From the NCBI RefSeq assembly GCF_012932215.1, contig NZ_CP048788.1, forward strand, positions 2,542,001-2,606,000: a DNA stretch of 64,000 nucleotides. Reading direction: 5' to 3'. Made by a program: the position numbers and the translations under genes. Shown here in pieces: positions 36,975 to 45,070 of this stretch (the stretch's first letter is position 1; each line of letters begins with the position of its first letter). The notes beneath the pieces are model-generated. The model was not told the origin of the DNA. It worked only from the letters and a program-made list of their open reading frames with translations, and did not search any database. The DNA is from Roseobacter ponti. GTDB taxonomy: Bacteria; Pseudomonadota; Alphaproteobacteria; Rhodobacterales; Rhodobacteraceae.

Positions 36975-38792
36975 TCAGAAATCACCCTCAAGAATAACGG
37001 CGTGACCGTGAATACCGGCGCCGTCAAACCACTGTGTGGCCTGCACAGAAGAGAGATCCGCGCGGCCCCGGCGCTCATACTGATACTGCGCGTAGTGTTT
37101 GTCGCCGCGCCCGTGCCGCTGGTCCGGCTTGCCGGGCAGCCAGTTTTCATATCGCAAAGGCTCGCCGCTGAACCAGCGCCAGCCGATCACCGCATTGTTC
37201 TCACCGCGATCTTTGCGCAGGCCGAAATAAGGGCCGGATTTATAGCTGGTGTTTGTGTTGCTGTCATAACCCATGCTGACAAAACCCGGATCAGAACTGA
37301 ACATACGCACCACGAACGCGTTTTCCGCCGCTGACGTGACAGAGGCGAGATCAAGACCGCATTTCTGAGCATCGGCGCGCGCCGATGCAACACTGCCGGA
37401 CCGTACGACAGCAACGTAAAGCCGGCCCTGGTAAACACCGTACACGCTTTTGCGCAGCCCCAGGCAGCCGAGAATATCAGTGATCTGCGGGTCCTCTCCG
37501 ATCATACGCAATGCGGCCGGGTTGTGACGGGTGGCAAAGGGGGCCGAGATAAAACTCCCTCCCGGGTCCTCTGCGAGTGCGATGTTCAGTGTCGCGAGCA
37601 GCGCCGGACCGGCGACACCGGTCTCCGGCAGGCCCGCGCCACTCTGAACCATGCGGATGCCCGCGCGTGTTTTCGGGCCGAAGACACCGTCCGGTGTCCC
37701 CACGTCTGCCCCCGCCTGGTTCAGTGCTGCCTGAAAATCGCGGCGCGCCTCTCTGTCAGGCAGCAGGAATTCTTCCATCACCTTATCATTTCCGGCAGCG
37801 ATCCATTTCGGGGTCATCCCGCGGATGTGCTCCAGCGCTGCCGGGTCGGAGAAAGCGCGCTCGTCGGTGGTGCGGGCATAGAGCGACCAGCCCCGCAGCG
37901 TGTTCACTTTCGCGGCCGCTTCTAAGGGGGTGGCCGGTGCCGCCTGCCCGGGCACCGGGGCACGGCTTACCGGGGCGGGTGCCGGCATCGCCACCTTTTC
38001 GACGGGCGGCACCAGAAAGATATCCTCGCCCGGCAAAGATCCGTAGGTAAAGGGCTCCTGAAACCCGTCCGTGGTCTGATAGACCCGGTCACGCACCTTG
38101 CGGAACAGTTTGCCAAGCTCCAGTCCGGGCTCATCAATATACTCCAGCAGTGCTGCGGCATAGGGACTGTTGCGCCCGTCGCCGTCCTGCGCCAGCGTGC
38201 CGCCACGCGCGGCGTATCCGACAACAACTCCCCCGGGCTCGATTGCCGCGAGACCATTCCCGATGGACCGCGTGGCCCCCGCGCGGCTCATCTGTGACAG
38301 AAAGGGATTGTTCCGGCAGGCATCGACGAGGATCAACTTCAGCCCCCCGGTATCCGCCACCGCATTCACCACAGAATCCAGTCGGATGGCTTCAAATTCT
38401 ACGTCTCTGTCGCTTTTCAGGGTGGCATTCACCGGGATCAGATAGTTGGTGTTTTCGATCTCAATCCCGTGGCCGGCAAAATAAATCAGCACCACATCGG
38501 CGCCCACAGCCGCCGCGGTGAAATCCCGCACCGCAAGCCGCATACCGGTGTAATCCAGATCAAGCCCGGAGGTGACCTCAAACCCGATGCCGGTCAGTTT
38601 GCGGGCAAGATCCGCCGCATCATTGGCAGGGTTGCTCAGCGTGGAAACGTGTTCATAATCCGCGTTTCCAATCACAAGGGCCACGCGTTTGCCATTGGCC
38701 GCAGACACAGGAGCGGCGCCAGTGCTGAAGATCACGATGAACGAAATCAGCGAGATAAATGCGCGTGCGGTCTGCGCTGCTCTGCGTTTCAT
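36975..38792 (-). CDS. Caspase / peptidoglycan-binding / C-type-lectin protein
   Basis: About 605 residues with a signal-like N terminus (AFISLISFIVIFSTGAAPVSA). The caspase domain (about 35-260) has the catalytic pair H108 (YFAGHG) and C159 (LVDACRNN). A peptidoglycan-binding-like repeat lies near 345-405 (LNQAGADVGTPDGVFGPKTR, cut short). The C-terminal 120 residues have C-type-lectin hallmarks: WRWFSGEPLRYENWLPG. The order protease, cell-wall anchor and carbohydrate-recognition suggests a periplasmic or surface-sensing protease; that is inference. It is the last gene after the cyclase and DUF928 genes, 31 bases behind the latter. Start at 38792 is favoured by AAAGGGG spacing; 38798 is possible. 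Confidence 0.85.
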   Translation of the reverse strand: MKRRAAQTARAFISLISFIVIFSTGAAPVSAANGKRVALVIGNADYEHVSTLSNPANDAADLARKLTGIGFEVTSGLDLDYTGMRLAVRDFTAAAVGADVVLIYFAGHGIEIENTNYLIPVNATLKSDRDVEFEAIRLDSVVNAVADTGGLKLILVDACRNNPFLSQMSRAGATRSIGNGLAAIEPGGVVVGYAARGGTLAQDGDGRNSPYAAALLEYIDEPGLELGKLFRKVRDRVYQTTDGFQEPFTYGSLPGEDIFLVPPVEKVAMPAPAPVSRAPVPGQAAPATPLEAAAKVNTLRGWSLYARTTDERAFSDPAALEHIRGMTPKWIAAGNDKVMEEFLLPDREARRDFQAALNQAGADVGTPDGVFGPKTRAGIRMVQSGAGLPETGVAGPALLATLNIALAEDPGGSFISAPFATRHNPAALRMIGEDPQITDILGCLGLRKSVYGVYQGRLYVAVVRSGSVASARADAQKCGLDLASVTSAAENAFVVRMFSSDPGFVSMGYDSNTNTSYKSGPYFGLRKDRGENNAVIGWRWFSGEPLRYENWLPGKPDQRHGRGDKHYAQYQYERRGRADLSSVQATQWFDGAGIHGHAVILEGDF

Positions 38793-38829
38793 CTGCATCC
38801 CCTTTCCGGCGCACAGGGCGCCCTTAAGA

Positions 38830-39522
38830 TCACTCTGCCCCGGGCAGTCCCGTTATGCCCGCCGAAGACACGAGCCCGGCAAAGCCGGGGCCCGGCTCAA
38901 TGCGCACCCTGCCTGAAAGCCCGATGCGCACGAATGCCCCGAGCGCGTCGAACCACAATCCGGCCGCGGCAAGGGCCGCAGGGTCATCGCCCGTCTGAAG
39001 CCCGCCGGGCTGCCGTTCCACATAGGTGCGCGCATCTGCGATCACGTCGCCGTCCGGTCCCGTCAGCAGCAGCACCTTCCATTCGTAAATCTTCCCGGGC
39101 TCCAGCGTCATCTGAGACCGGGCAAGGTCAAGGGCGTAGTATCCTTTGCGCAGGGGGCCCTCGCTCATGCGGGCCACACCGGTTCCGGTACCCTCCACCG
39201 GAACGATCTGCGCCTGCACTGAGCCTTTGAAGTTCTCGCTCAGATACCAGACCAGTGCTGGCTGCGCAGAGCGGGTAAGTCCGCCACCCTCGGGGGCCAG
39301 CAACACCAGCGCACCGTGGTCCCGGGCAAGATCGCGCGTGCCTGCGCCCACCCGGTCGGCAGGGGCTCCGGCGTCCGGGGGCACAAAGACCACCTCGCCT
39401 GGTGCGGCGTCTGTACTCCCGGTCGCCTGCTCACCGCGCGCCGCTGATGCACATAGAACGGCCAGGGACAGCAGGGCCGCGACCCCCCGGGACATCATAG
39501 CGTATTGCCGGTTCTGTCCCAT
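38830..39522 (-). CDS. DUF928-type exported protein
   Basis: A 230-residue protein with a signal sequence (GVAALLSLAVLCASAARG). The mature part has the DUF928 pattern: RVGAGTRD, ALVLLAPEGGGLTRSAQPALVWYLSE and a WKVLLLTG strand. DUF928 is a beta-rich domain that in many bacteria is found beside CHASE2 proteins and caspase- or CHAT-type proteases, as here. Its start codon overlaps the cyclase stop (TGATG) behind a GGAGG, so it is translationally coupled. Its function is unknown; a periplasmic partner between cyclase and protease is a reasonable guess. Confidence 0.82.
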   Translation of the reverse strand: MGQNRQYAMMSRGVAALLSLAVLCASAARGEQATGSTDAAPGEVVFVPPDAGAPADRVGAGTRDLARDHGALVLLAPEGGGLTRSAQPALVWYLSENFKGSVQAQIVPVEGTGTGVARMSEGPLRKGYYALDLARSQMTLEPGKIYEWKVLLLTGPDGDVIADARTYVERQPGGLQTGDDPAALAAAGLWFDALGAFVRIGLSGRVRIEPGPGFAGLVSSAGITGLPGAE

Positions 39523-41447
39523 CAGATGTGATCCTCCGGCATTCCGCCCGGTGCGGAAGGCCTGCCCGTCAGTTCATAGATCTCAAACGCGCTCTGCCCG
39601 TCATCATGCGCCATCCGCCCCGCCGGTCGGAGGCTCTCCCGCGACGGTAAGAGCTGTGCAGTGGTATCGCTTAAACATATGACAACAGGGCTTTGCTGTC
39701 GATCTCCCAGCGTTTTGCCGAAAGCTTCGATGCGCGCGGCGATGTTCACGGTGTCTCCCATCACATTGTACTGCAGGCTGCCGGTTGTCCCGAGAGTCCC
39801 GCTCAGAACCTCGCCGCTGTGCAGACCGATCCGCACCCGGTACGGTGCGAGCAGGCCGGGGTCAGCGTTAAAACGTTCCACCGCGCGGACAATTTCCGAG
39901 GCGGCCTGACAGGCGCGCGAGGCATCGCGTGATCTGGCACCGGGCGCCTCCGAGGGCACCGGCGCGCCAAAGACCACAAGGATCCCGTCGCCGGTGAATT
40001 TTTCAACAAATCCGCCCTGCGCGCGGGAAATCCGGCTCATCTCATCCAGAAGCGTGCTGGCCCATGTCATGAAAGCTTCGGGCTCTGCGGTACCGCCCAC
40101 GGTTGTGGAACCGGCCAGATCGGCAAACAGGATGGTGGTGTAAAGCCGCATGGGTACAGGTTTGCCGCCCGACAGCAGGACATCGCGGCTCTGCCAGATC
40201 TGAGCCGAAAGCTCAGGCGACATATGATCGGAAAACAGCGTGGCGATGGTGCGCCGCTGCTGGCGCGCCAGCACGCTGATGATGGTAAAGACGACGAGAA
40301 AGCCTGCAAACCAGGCAAAGGCGACCGGCACCGCGGGCAGCCAGAGGCCGCGTGCGAGCGCCACCGAGGCGGCTGCGCCGAAAGCCAGCGCCAGACCGGG
40401 GCCAAAGAAAATACCGCCCGCGAGCGACCTCGCGAAATACCCCGCACCCGCCCCGGCCAGTGCCGCGGCAAGGATCATCACAAGATGCACGGGGGCCGGC
40501 GGTGAGCGCAGGGGGCGAAGTCTGCCCGCCGAGATGTCGATCAGTTGCTGGACCACGGCGGCATGCACCGCGACACCATAGGAAAAAGGCGGGTGCGGAG
40601 GTCGGTTCAGCGGGGTGCGGAAATTATCCTTGATTGAGATGCTGGTCAGCCCGAGCACAACGACACGGCCTCCAATCTCCGCGGTGCCGGCGCGCCCTTC
40701 CAGCAGGTCTGCGGCGGAAATCACCTGTGCCACGGGCGGGCCGTTCCGCCAGGCAACCGCGATCTGATATCCGGTGTCATCGATCCCGCGGTAGCTGCCG
40801 GAGCCGTCACGCAGGCGCGGCACCGGTGTGTCGCCGAAAAGAAGCACCGAAGGATCGTCAGGAAGGGGTTTCAAACCTGCCTGCCCGGTTGCCAGAAACG
40901 CCAGTCGCGCCGCAAAGGAAAGCGAAACGCCGGTGCCGTCACTGGTCAGCAGCAGCGCGCGGCGCACAACACCGTCAGGATCGACCGGCACATCGGCAAA
41001 TCCCGTGCTGTCTGTGCTCTCGGCAAAGGCCGGACCGCGGATCGCATTGGCGCCCGACGCGCCCAGCATCGTTATCCAGACAGATCTGCTGTCGTCAAAG
41101 GCCCGCGTCAGCGCCGCGCTGCCAGGTGCCACAGGGTTGTCGCGATAGATATCCACGCCGATGGCTGTGGCCCCGGCCTCCTTCAACGCTTCAAGAAGCT
41201 CTGCCAGTTTTTCGTCGGGCAAAGGCCAGCCCCAGCGGGCCAGATCCTCTTCGCCGATTGCGACAATGACCACATCCCCGGCGGGTGCGTTATCGGCCAG
41301 GCGCGCAACCGTCCGGTCATACTGCACCAGTTCGATCCGCTGCAACGCCCCCGCCGCGCGCAACCCGGCGATAACCGCAAAGACGGCACAACCCGCCGCG
41401 AGGATCAGCAGGGCGGCGTGAAGCGGGCTCAGGATGTGTTTGTTCAT
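39522..41447 (-). CDS. CHASE2-domain class III nucleotide cyclase
   Basis: About 641 residues. A short N-terminal helix (LHAALLILAAGCAVFAVI) leads to an extracytoplasmic CHASE2 sensor (about 35-320), then three membrane helices (about 320-400) and a cytoplasmic class III cyclase domain (about 430-600). Metal-binding aspartates D443 (ILFADLAGST) and D487 (EKFTGDGIL) are both present. The lysine in EKFTGD and aspartate in MGDTVNIAARIE are the adenine-specifying type, so cAMP is the likely product. It starts the operon that continues with DUF928 and the caspase-lectin gene. The ATG at 41447 is used; a TTG at 41468 is possible. Confidence 0.9.
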   Translation of the reverse strand: MNKHILSPLHAALLILAAGCAVFAVIAGLRAAGALQRIELVQYDRTVARLADNAPAGDVVIVAIGEEDLARWGWPLPDEKLAELLEALKEAGATAIGVDIYRDNPVAPGSAALTRAFDDSRSVWITMLGASGANAIRGPAFAESTDSTGFADVPVDPDGVVRRALLLTSDGTGVSLSFAARLAFLATGQAGLKPLPDDPSVLLFGDTPVPRLRDGSGSYRGIDDTGYQIAVAWRNGPPVAQVISAADLLEGRAGTAEIGGRVVVLGLTSISIKDNFRTPLNRPPHPPFSYGVAVHAAVVQQLIDISAGRLRPLRSPPAPVHLVMILAAALAGAGAGYFARSLAGGIFFGPGLALAFGAAASVALARGLWLPAVPVAFAWFAGFLVVFTIISVLARQQRRTIATLFSDHMSPELSAQIWQSRDVLLSGGKPVPMRLYTTILFADLAGSTTVGGTAEPEAFMTWASTLLDEMSRISRAQGGFVEKFTGDGILVVFGAPVPSEAPGARSRDASRACQAASEIVRAVERFNADPGLLAPYRVRIGLHSGEVLSGTLGTTGSLQYNVMGDTVNIAARIEAFGKTLGDRQQSPVVICLSDTTAQLLPSRESLRPAGRMAHDDGQSAFEIYELTGRPSAPGGMPEDHI

Positions 41448-41600
41448 AGAGATCGGACCCGGCGGCAATCGCGCCCGTCAGGCGCAGCCTTACCTTAGCC
41501 GCAGAGACCTGCGGGATCGACTCTTTCCCTCTGCCGCCAGTCAGCTTGCACCATCCGCAGTCCCGCAGTGCTGCGCAGGATAGACAGAACGGGGTGCGTC

Positions 41601-41616
41601 AGTTACATCCGCAACA
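41601..41616. promoter_or_regulatory. Candidate MarR operator before marR gene
   Basis: AGTTAC, a four-base spacer and GCAACA, 28 bases before the marR ATG. It resembles the perfect palindrome before hmgA at 48357-48372 (AGTTAC, four bases, GTAACT), with matching left half and four of six right-half bases. This fits autoregulation by the MarR protein, which is inference. Confidence 0.5.
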
Positions 41617-41643
41617 ATTCATTGCCCAGTCTCCGGAGATGTC

Positions 41644-42072
41644 ATGTCCTTCGTTCTGCCGCAGTTCCTTCCCTATCTGCTCAACCAGGCCGCAGAAGCT
41701 GTCAGCCGGGATTTTCAGGGGTATTACCGCGACCGCTACGGCATGCTGCGCACAGAGTGGCGGGTGCTGTTTCATCTGGGATGTTACGGCGAAATGACAG
41801 CCGGGCGCATCTGCGGGCTGGCCTCGATCCACAAAACCAAGGTGAGCCGTGCTGTGCGGGCGCTCGAAGTGAAACGCTATCTCAGACGCACCACGTCCGC
41901 GCAGGACCGGCGTGTCGAGACGCTGGCGCTCACGCCGTCCGGACAGCGGGTGTTCCGAGATCTGCAGGCCGCCGCAGAGCAGTATGAACGCGACATCACC
42001 AGCGTGCTGTCACCCACGGAAGTTTCAAGCCTGCGCAGCATGCTGCTGAAACTGGAAAAAGGCGCCGGCTGA
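41644..42072 (+). CDS. MarR-family regulator of homogentisate genes
   Basis: A 142-residue winged-helix regulator. The central HTH reads GEMTAGRICGLASIHKTKVS and the wing is RRTTSAQDRRVETLAL, both typical of MarR. MarR proteins usually repress divergent or nearby operons and release DNA on binding an aromatic ligand. Its location next to the homogentisate cluster and the shared AGTTAC operator candidate suggest it senses homogentisate or a related compound. The ATG at 41644 follows CGGAG. Confidence 0.88.
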   Translation: MSFVLPQFLPYLLNQAAEAVSRDFQGYYRDRYGMLRTEWRVLFHLGCYGEMTAGRICGLASIHKTKVSRAVRALEVKRYLRRTTSAQDRRVETLALTPSGQRVFRDLQAAAEQYERDITSVLSPTEVSSLRSMLLKLEKGAG

Positions 42073-42249
42073 AACGGACGACGTCAGATAGAGCCGGTTG
42101 ATTGCTGCCCGCGCCGACGGAGGGCATGCACCGGACATGAAACGGGGGCCTGCGGTTATCCCGTGCGTCATCTCTGAGCGGCGGGGCCACGGGCGCGGCC
42201 CCTGACGCACCGCCCGCCTGATCCTGCAGGGTGCCGGCTGGCCTGGTGC

Positions 42250-42444
42250 TCAGCCCTCAACTGCGCGGGCAGCAACAAGCGCAGCGTTCAATACCTCCGG
42301 GTCGCCGATGTGGTTGGCAAGCAGCAGAATAAGCCGCGCATTCAGCGCATCACTTTCATCATCTGTACGGCCTTCATGCGCAGCGAGAAGCGCGTCATAA
42401 AACCCGTCAGGATCCGGTATATTGGGGGTGAGATTAAGGTCCAC
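42250..42444 (-). CDS. DUF2783 protein
   Basis: A 64-residue protein matching DUF2783 as I remember it: MDLNLTPNIPDPDGFYDALL and LNARLILLLANHIGD. It starts three bases after the FAD monooxygenase stop and is the last gene of the operon. DUF2783 genes regularly accompany this type of flavin monooxygenase, so it may be a small subunit or assembly partner. No catalytic motif is visible. Confidence 0.82.
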   Translation of the reverse strand: MDLNLTPNIPDPDGFYDALLAAHEGRTDDESDALNARLILLLANHIGDPEVLNAALVAARAVEG

Positions 42445-42447
42445 CGG

Positions 42448-44091
42448 TCATTTCTCCCTGCCTGTTGCGCGCCGCAGCGCAGCGGCAATATCCGCCGTCT
42501 GCACCGCAGGCCAGCGTGCTGTCACGTGCTGATCCGGCCGGATCAGATAAATGGCCTGTTCAGCCTCACCCAGATAGCGCGTCCGCAGCGCACCTGAAGG
42601 ATCATCGGTTTGCGTGTTCAGAACAAGGGTGCCGACGTCCACGCCCGCCCCGTCACCCGGATCAGGCGGAGGCGTGTTGATCGCAAGCAGAGTGAAACCC
42701 ACCGAGAGCCGGTCGAGCAGAAAACCCTCGCGGAGCGGCGCGTCAGGACAGGGCGCGCCGGGGCGGGTTCTGGCCGGGCCGTTCAGCGCATCAGAGCCGT
42801 TCAGCGCGAGGCCGTCATAAACGCAGGGCACCGAGAGCCGCCCCGAATTGACAAGCGGACGAGCAAAGCTGTGCGCGCGCGCAAGCTCCAGAACCGCGTC
42901 CCGGAAAACCCGGCTCATCCGTGTTTTGGGGGTCAGGAAATCCGTGGACCGCGTGGAATTTAGGATGTTTTCATCGGCCCCGTGTTCGCGTTCGGCGCAG
43001 TAGCTGTCGAGCAGGTTTTCCGGCGCCTGCCCCCGAACCACGAGATCCAGCTTCCAGGCAAGATTTTCCGCATCCTGCACACCCGAATTGGCCCCCCGCG
43101 CGCCGAAGGGAGAAACCTGATGGGCCGCGTCACCGGCAAAGAGCACGCGACCCTGGCGGAATGTGTGCATGCGCCGGCACTGAAATCTGTAAACCGAGGT
43201 CCAGACGAGCTCGTATTCCGCCCCCTCACCCAGCATGGCATCAACGCGCGCGCGCACGCGCGCCGGATCAAGCTCTGCGTCGCGGTCAATGTCCCGACCC
43301 AGCTGAAAATCGATCCGCCAGATGTCATCGGGTTGTTTGTGCAGTAACGCAGACTGGCCCGCGTCCTTAAAAGGCGGCTCGAACCAGAACCACCGCTCGG
43401 TCGGAAAATCAGCCTTCATCCGCACATCGGCGATCAGAAAATTATCCTCAAAGACCCGCCCCTCAAAGCTCTGGCCGGTCATTTCGCGCAGGGCTGAGCG
43501 CGCACCATCACAGGCCAGGCACCAGTCCGCCCGCAGGTCATACGCACCGTCGGGCGTGTCAACGCCGAGCGACACACCGTCCTTCTGCACTGAAATACCC
43601 GTCACTCTGTTGCCGCCCCTGATCTCCACCGGCGCGCCTTCCTTCTGCGCCCGCCGGATCGCTTCGACGAGAAACTTCTCAAAATACGGCTGTTGCAGGT
43701 TGATGAAAGCCGGATGCCGGTGTCCTTCTTCAGGCTGCAGGTTAAACTTAAATATCCGGTCCGGCCCGTGGAAGACCCTGCCCGTATTCCACACCACACC
43801 CTTTTTCAGCATCGCGTCTCCCGCGCCGAGCCGCTGCGCAATCTGCAGGGTGCGTTGCGAAAAACATATGGCCCGGCTGCCCTGCCCCGGACCAGTACCT
43901 GCATCCAGCACCAGAACAGGCGTGCCACGCCGTGCCAGATCAAGCGCGGTTGCAAGGCCCACCGGCCCGGCGCCCACAACCACCACCGGGTGGTGCTCCG
44001 GTCCTGCGCCAGGTGTGCTGCGTTTTTCGTACGAGTACAGACGAAACGCCGGTTCCTGCGCATCATCCGTCCGTGCAGTCTCCCGGCTCAT
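42448..44091 (-). CDS. FAD-dependent aromatic monooxygenase (MhpA-like)
   Basis: A 547-residue group A flavin monooxygenase. The FAD dinucleotide fold is VVVVGAGPVGLATALDLARRG, the DG motif is WCLACDGARSALRE and the FAD-phosphate motif is GRVLFAGDAAHQVSPFGARG. The C-terminal thioredoxin-like part lacks obvious cysteines. Such enzymes hydroxylate phenols or hydroxyaromatic acids with NAD(P)H and O2. In the homogentisate operon it likely prepares a substrate for ring cleavage, but the aromatic substrate is unknown. The ATG at 44091 overlaps the previous stop by ATGA; a GTG at 44109 would add six residues. Confidence 0.9.
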   Translation of the reverse strand: MSRETARTDDAQEPAFRLYSYEKRSTPGAGPEHHPVVVVGAGPVGLATALDLARRGTPVLVLDAGTGPGQGSRAICFSQRTLQIAQRLGAGDAMLKKGVVWNTGRVFHGPDRIFKFNLQPEEGHRHPAFINLQQPYFEKFLVEAIRRAQKEGAPVEIRGGNRVTGISVQKDGVSLGVDTPDGAYDLRADWCLACDGARSALREMTGQSFEGRVFEDNFLIADVRMKADFPTERWFWFEPPFKDAGQSALLHKQPDDIWRIDFQLGRDIDRDAELDPARVRARVDAMLGEGAEYELVWTSVYRFQCRRMHTFRQGRVLFAGDAAHQVSPFGARGANSGVQDAENLAWKLDLVVRGQAPENLLDSYCAEREHGADENILNSTRSTDFLTPKTRMSRVFRDAVLELARAHSFARPLVNSGRLSVPCVYDGLALNGSDALNGPARTRPGAPCPDAPLREGFLLDRLSVGFTLLAINTPPPDPGDGAGVDVGTLVLNTQTDDPSGALRTRYLGEAEQAIYLIRPDQHVTARWPAVQTADIAAALRRATGREK

Positions 44092-45038
44092 CCCTGCAAC
44101 TGCTCCCACATCTCCAGATCGCGCTTGTCGGTCCAGATGCGGGGCGTATCCATACCGCGGGCTTCATCGTAGGCGCGCGAGACATTGAAGGGCAGGCAGT
44201 GCTCGTAGATGGCATAATCCGAAAACTTCGGATCGCAGGTGGCGCGCACCGCGTCCCAGGCGTCTTTGAGGCTGCCCCCCCGGGCCGCGACGCGGGCAGC
44301 AGGCGCATAGGTGCTGTCGAGGAAGTCACGTGTGGAAGTGATGGCGCGTGCGACGTCTTTTCTGCCGGTCAAAGCACCGCCGCGGCCCGGCGCGATGGCA
44401 TCGACATCACGGGCCGCGATCACGTCGAGCGTACGACCCCAGTCGCTGAAATGCCCGTCACCGCAATAGCAGGCCGACCGGTCCTCGACGATGTCACCGG
44501 TGAACATGACGTTCTGATCGGGCACAAAGACCACCGCGTCACCTGCCGTATGGGCGCGCCCGGGGTGGCTGATGTCGACCCGGCGCCTGCCGAGATAAAC
44601 CGTCATCGACCCGCTGAAAGTCGTCGTGGGCCAGGTGAGGCCCGGGATGCTTTCATGACCTTCAAAAAGGCGGGGGAAGCGCTGAAATTCGCTGTCCCAG
44701 TCTTCCTGGCCGCGTTCTGCCACCATCGCGCGCGCGGTGTCGGACATGATGATCTGATCGGCCCCGTAGGCTGACGCGCCCAGCACGCGGACCGCGTGGT
44801 AATGGGTCAGCACCAGGTGGGTGATCGGTTTGTCAGTGACGCTGCGCACCTTTTCGATGACCTTTCCGGCCAGACGTGGTGTCGCCTGGGCCTCGATGAT
44901 CATGACGCTGTCATCCCCGATGATTACGCCGGAGTTGGGATCACCCTCGGCGGTAAAGGCCCAGAGCCCCTCGCCGATTTCGTCAAAAGTGATCGCTTTT
45001 TCCGTCATATCCCCCTGTGAGGCGAAGGCTTTGGCCAT
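44088..45038 (-). CDS. MBL-fold protein with degenerate metal motif
   Basis: A 316-residue metallo-beta-lactamase-fold protein. The first metal motif is LTHYHAVRVLG, which keeps HxH but lacks the usual D and H that complete HxHxDH. Later family elements remain: HPGRAHTAGDAVVFVP and MFTGDIVEDRS. A single-metal or altered site is therefore likely. It has an AAGGAG ribosome binding site and overlaps the monooxygenase by four bases. Hydrolysis of a lactone or thioester intermediate in aromatic breakdown is a guess. Confidence 0.85.
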   Translation of the reverse strand: MAKAFASQGDMTEKAITFDEIGEGLWAFTAEGDPNSGVIIGDDSVMIIEAQATPRLAGKVIEKVRSVTDKPITHLVLTHYHAVRVLGASAYGADQIIMSDTARAMVAERGQEDWDSEFQRFPRLFEGHESIPGLTWPTTTFSGSMTVYLGRRRVDISHPGRAHTAGDAVVFVPDQNVMFTGDIVEDRSACYCGDGHFSDWGRTLDVIAARDVDAIAPGRGGALTGRKDVARAITSTRDFLDSTYAPAARVAARGGSLKDAWDAVRATCDPKFSDYAIYEHCLPFNVSRAYDEARGMDTPRIWTDKRDLEMWEQLQG

Positions 45039-45070
45039 GTCAGTCTCCTTTTCCGCCGCCAGGGCGTGTC

